Positions 63,873 through 64,000 of a stretch of DNA of 64,000 nt are shown one piece after another. Each line of letters starts with the position of its first letter. Positions within the stretch are counted from its first letter, which is position 1. Source of the stretch: Pseudomonas sp. EpS/L25 (lineage in GTDB: Bacteria; Pseudomonadota; Gammaproteobacteria; Pseudomonadales; Pseudomonadaceae); assembly GCF_001512295.1 (NCBI RefSeq), contig NZ_LNUP01000013.1, forward strand, positions 153,615 to 217,614, in the 5' to 3' direction. Under the pieces are notes generated by a model that was not told the DNA's origin, made no database searches, and was given only the letters and a program-made list of their open reading frames with translations. Both the position numbers and the translations under genes were made by a program.

Positions 63873-64000
63873 TGTAGGAGCAACTGTCTTCTCAAGCGGG
63901 CTCAGATCGCCAAGGAGTACCGTCCCTGAGCATGGCATTGAGCCGAATCAGCAAGACGCGTAGGCAGGCGATCAGGGCTACCTTGGCGGGTTTTCCACGC
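63873..64000 (-). mobile_element. IS110/IS1111-like element, cut by window edge
   Basis: The right end of the window enters an insertion element. The minus strand encodes a 35-residue transposase C-terminus (RGKPAKVALIACLRVLLIRL ... DGTPWRSEPA, stop at 63892), the hallmark of IS110-family transposases. By eye the 128 bases match 48524-48651 exactly. The element begins TGTAGGAGCAACTGTCTT and sits beside a REP, as some Pseudomonas IS1111-type elements do. The rest lies beyond the window, so completeness is unknown. Confidence 0.75.

Overview
The window looks like a chromosome segment of a high-GC gammaproteobacterium, almost certainly a Pseudomonas. The strongest grounds are gene order. A gap gene diverges from edd-glk-gltR-gtrS, followed by a gtsABCD glucose ABC transporter and an OprB porin. 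An fpr gene diverges from a FinR-type LysR gene. Species is not determinable from sequence alone. I saw no tRNA, rRNA or CRISPR array.

Region 1 (1-18.3 kb) is accessory and mosaic, with AT-rich patches. Reading leftwards it holds a Rhs/YD-repeat protein with a Sec signal peptide (about 11.76-7.56 kb) and an AT-rich variable tip. The tip overlaps a candidate immunity gene by ATGA and is followed by an ankyrin gene. Next come a fossil Rhs tail fused by ATGA to an amber-interrupted small gene, a small membrane protein gene, a 1331-residue exported Ig/fibronectin-like protein, and a GspE-type secretion ATPase cut by the window edge. To the right of the Rhs gene lie an IS30-type fragment, a DUF4062 gene, a standalone tyrosine recombinase and a large YobI-like P-loop NTPase. 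This set looks like a conflict or defence island ending next to guaA.

Region 2 (18.3-44 kb) is mostly core or common Pseudomonas content: guaBA, a TonB-dependent receptor with a FecBCDE-like iron uptake operon (ATGA/TTGA overlaps), a hydroxyacid dehydrogenase, an epoxide-hydrolase-like enzyme, a TSUP permease and a PRISE-type reductase divergent from its likely LysR regulator. Further right are a zinc alcohol dehydrogenase, a YpfJ-type metallopeptidase, two HAD hydrolases, an O-acetyltransferase, TrmO, PpnN and an MHYT-GGDEF-EAL c-di-GMP protein.

Region 3 (44-64 kb) contains a RibD-like reductase, fpr/finR and pdxY, then the carbohydrate block. OprB lets sugars across the outer membrane, GtsABCD imports glucose, Glk phosphorylates it, Edd opens the Entner-Doudoroff route and Gap works downstream. 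GltR/GtrS is the two-component regulator. An aldose-ketose isomerase/epimerase (AGE family) gene and a PfkB sugar kinase gene sit between gtsD and oprB, suggesting a mannose or related hexose branch.

Repeats are conspicuous. There are REP-like GTAGGAGC palindromes, a second palindrome family of GTGGAAAAC type, and four copies of a MITE-like inverted-repeat element. Each MITE-like copy begins on the last A of a gene's stop codon. Two IS110-type transposase 3' ends share an apparently identical 128-bp segment, and each sits beside a REP.
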